This document shows positions 63,414 to 64,000 of a stretch of 64,000 nt of DNA, piece after piece. The notes beneath the pieces were generated by a model, which saw nothing but the letters and a program-made list of their open reading frames with translations, did not search any database and had not been told where the DNA came from. Every line of letters begins with the position of its first letter. The stretch's first letter is position 1. The position numbers and the translations under genes are program-made. Origin of the DNA: Rhizobium sp. R634 (GTDB lineage: Bacteria; Pseudomonadota; Alphaproteobacteria; Rhizobiales; Rhizobiaceae); contig NZ_LOKW01000003.1 of the NCBI RefSeq assembly GCF_002211305.1, positions 62,001 to 126,000 on the forward strand, in the 5' to 3' direction.

Positions 63414-64000
63414 TGAAACGTCTTCCTCGGATCGAAGGCGTCGCGCACGGCTTCGCCGATGAAGATCAGCAGGGAGAGCATGATCGACATGGTGAAGAAG
63501 GCCGTCAGCCCCAGCCAGGGCGCCTGCAGGTTGGTCTTGCCCTGGGCGATCATCTCGCCGAGCGAGGGGGAGCCCGGCGGCATGCCGAAGCCCAGGAAAT
63601 CGAGCGAGGTCAGGGTCGTGATCGAGCCGGAGAGAATGAAGGGCAGGAAGGTCAGCGTGGCCACCATGGCATTCGGCAAGAGGTGACGCCACATGATGGT
63701 GCGGTTGTTGACACCGAGCGCGCGGGCGGCGCGGACATATTCGAAATTGCGCGCGCGCAGGAATTCGGCGCGCACGACGCCGACGAAGCCAACCCAGGAA
63801 AAGAGCAGCATGATGCCGAGCAGCACGAAGAAGCCGGGCGGCAGGATGGCGGCGATGATCAGCAGGATGTAGAGCACCGGCATCGATGACCAGATTTCGA
63901 TGAAACGCTGCAGCAACAGATCGGTCCAGCCGCCGAAATAGCCCTGCACCGCGCCCGCCGTGACGCCGATGATCGCCGAGCAGATGGTGAGCGCCAGGCC
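63410..64000 (-). CDS. yejE: Peptide ABC transporter permease, YejE type (5' part outside window)
   Basis: The frame is open from the right edge of the window to a TGA at 63410-63412 and gives the last 196 residues of the permease. It contains GAVQGYFGGWTDLLLQRFIE, IWSSMPVLYILLI, the EAA loop (NFEYVRAARALGVNNRTI) and the end GEAVRDAFDPRKTFQ, all typical of DppC/YejE-type permeases. The N-terminus is not in the window. It is translationally coupled to yejF. Confidence 0.92.

Overview
The window is GC-rich, densely coded DNA from an alphaproteobacterium of the Rhizobium type, most likely the R. leguminosarum/etli group and chromosomal. This rests on gene content read directly from the sequence: a complete Tad/Cpa pilus locus, a DUF982 protein, a CDP-sugar polysaccharide cluster, three intergenic palindromic repeats resembling the rhizobial RIME class, and a BMP-type nucleoside importer joined to deo genes. 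No database search was possible, so the species is an inference.

Positions 1-3.4 kb look like the edge of a mobile or accessory segment: the C-terminal tail of a serine recombinase, a structured 0.8 kb leader, a Zn-finger-like protein translationally coupled to a small family-A-polymerase-like protein, paired inverted repeats and a small helix-turn-helix-like protein. The polymerase-like protein is the most unusual item in the window. It keeps the two catalytic aspartates (motifs A and C) on very short fingers, and where DNA polymerase I has its steric-gate glutamate it has glycine, as single-subunit RNA polymerases do.

Positions 3.7-17.6 kb hold surface-polysaccharide genes. A tightly overlapping operon (rfbF, rfbG, a C-methyltransferase-like gene, a 3,5-epimerase, a family 2 glycosyltransferase, a sugar aminotransferase, a CmcI-type enzyme and a GNAT protein) could build and attach a CDP-linked, methyl-branched or amino 6-deoxy sugar. 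A chain-length co-polymerase, a secreted GH5 glycosidase, a Wzy-like polymerase and an acyltransferase follow.

Positions 17.6-32.3 kb contain purU, a three-domain kinase/pseudo-M23/class III aminotransferase fusion, and a peptide-type locus (P1 peptidase, LysR regulator, dipeptide-type binding protein, two permeases). An IS110-family element and a REP-like mosaic now lie between the binding protein and the permeases. NlpC/P60, MarR and M17 aminopeptidase genes follow on the other strand.

Positions 32.4-45.0 kb are the Tad/Flp pilus locus: tadD, tadC, tadB, cpaF, cpaE, cpaD, cpaC, cpaB, cpaA and the Flp pilin. An extra secretin-N-domain protein and two TadE-like minor pilins are transcribed divergently. 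A LysE exporter gene sits between tadC and tadD.

Positions 45.1-56.9 kb are a nucleoside-salvage region: deoB-add-upp on the plus strand, and a BMP ABC importer followed by cdd-punA-deoC-deoA on the minus strand. Together these take up nucleosides and split them into bases and pentose phosphates. The last 7 kb hold small membrane and KTSC proteins, tRNA-Ser(GGA), pncB, a D-2-hydroxyacid dehydrogenase and the end of a yej-type peptide ABC operon that runs off the right edge.
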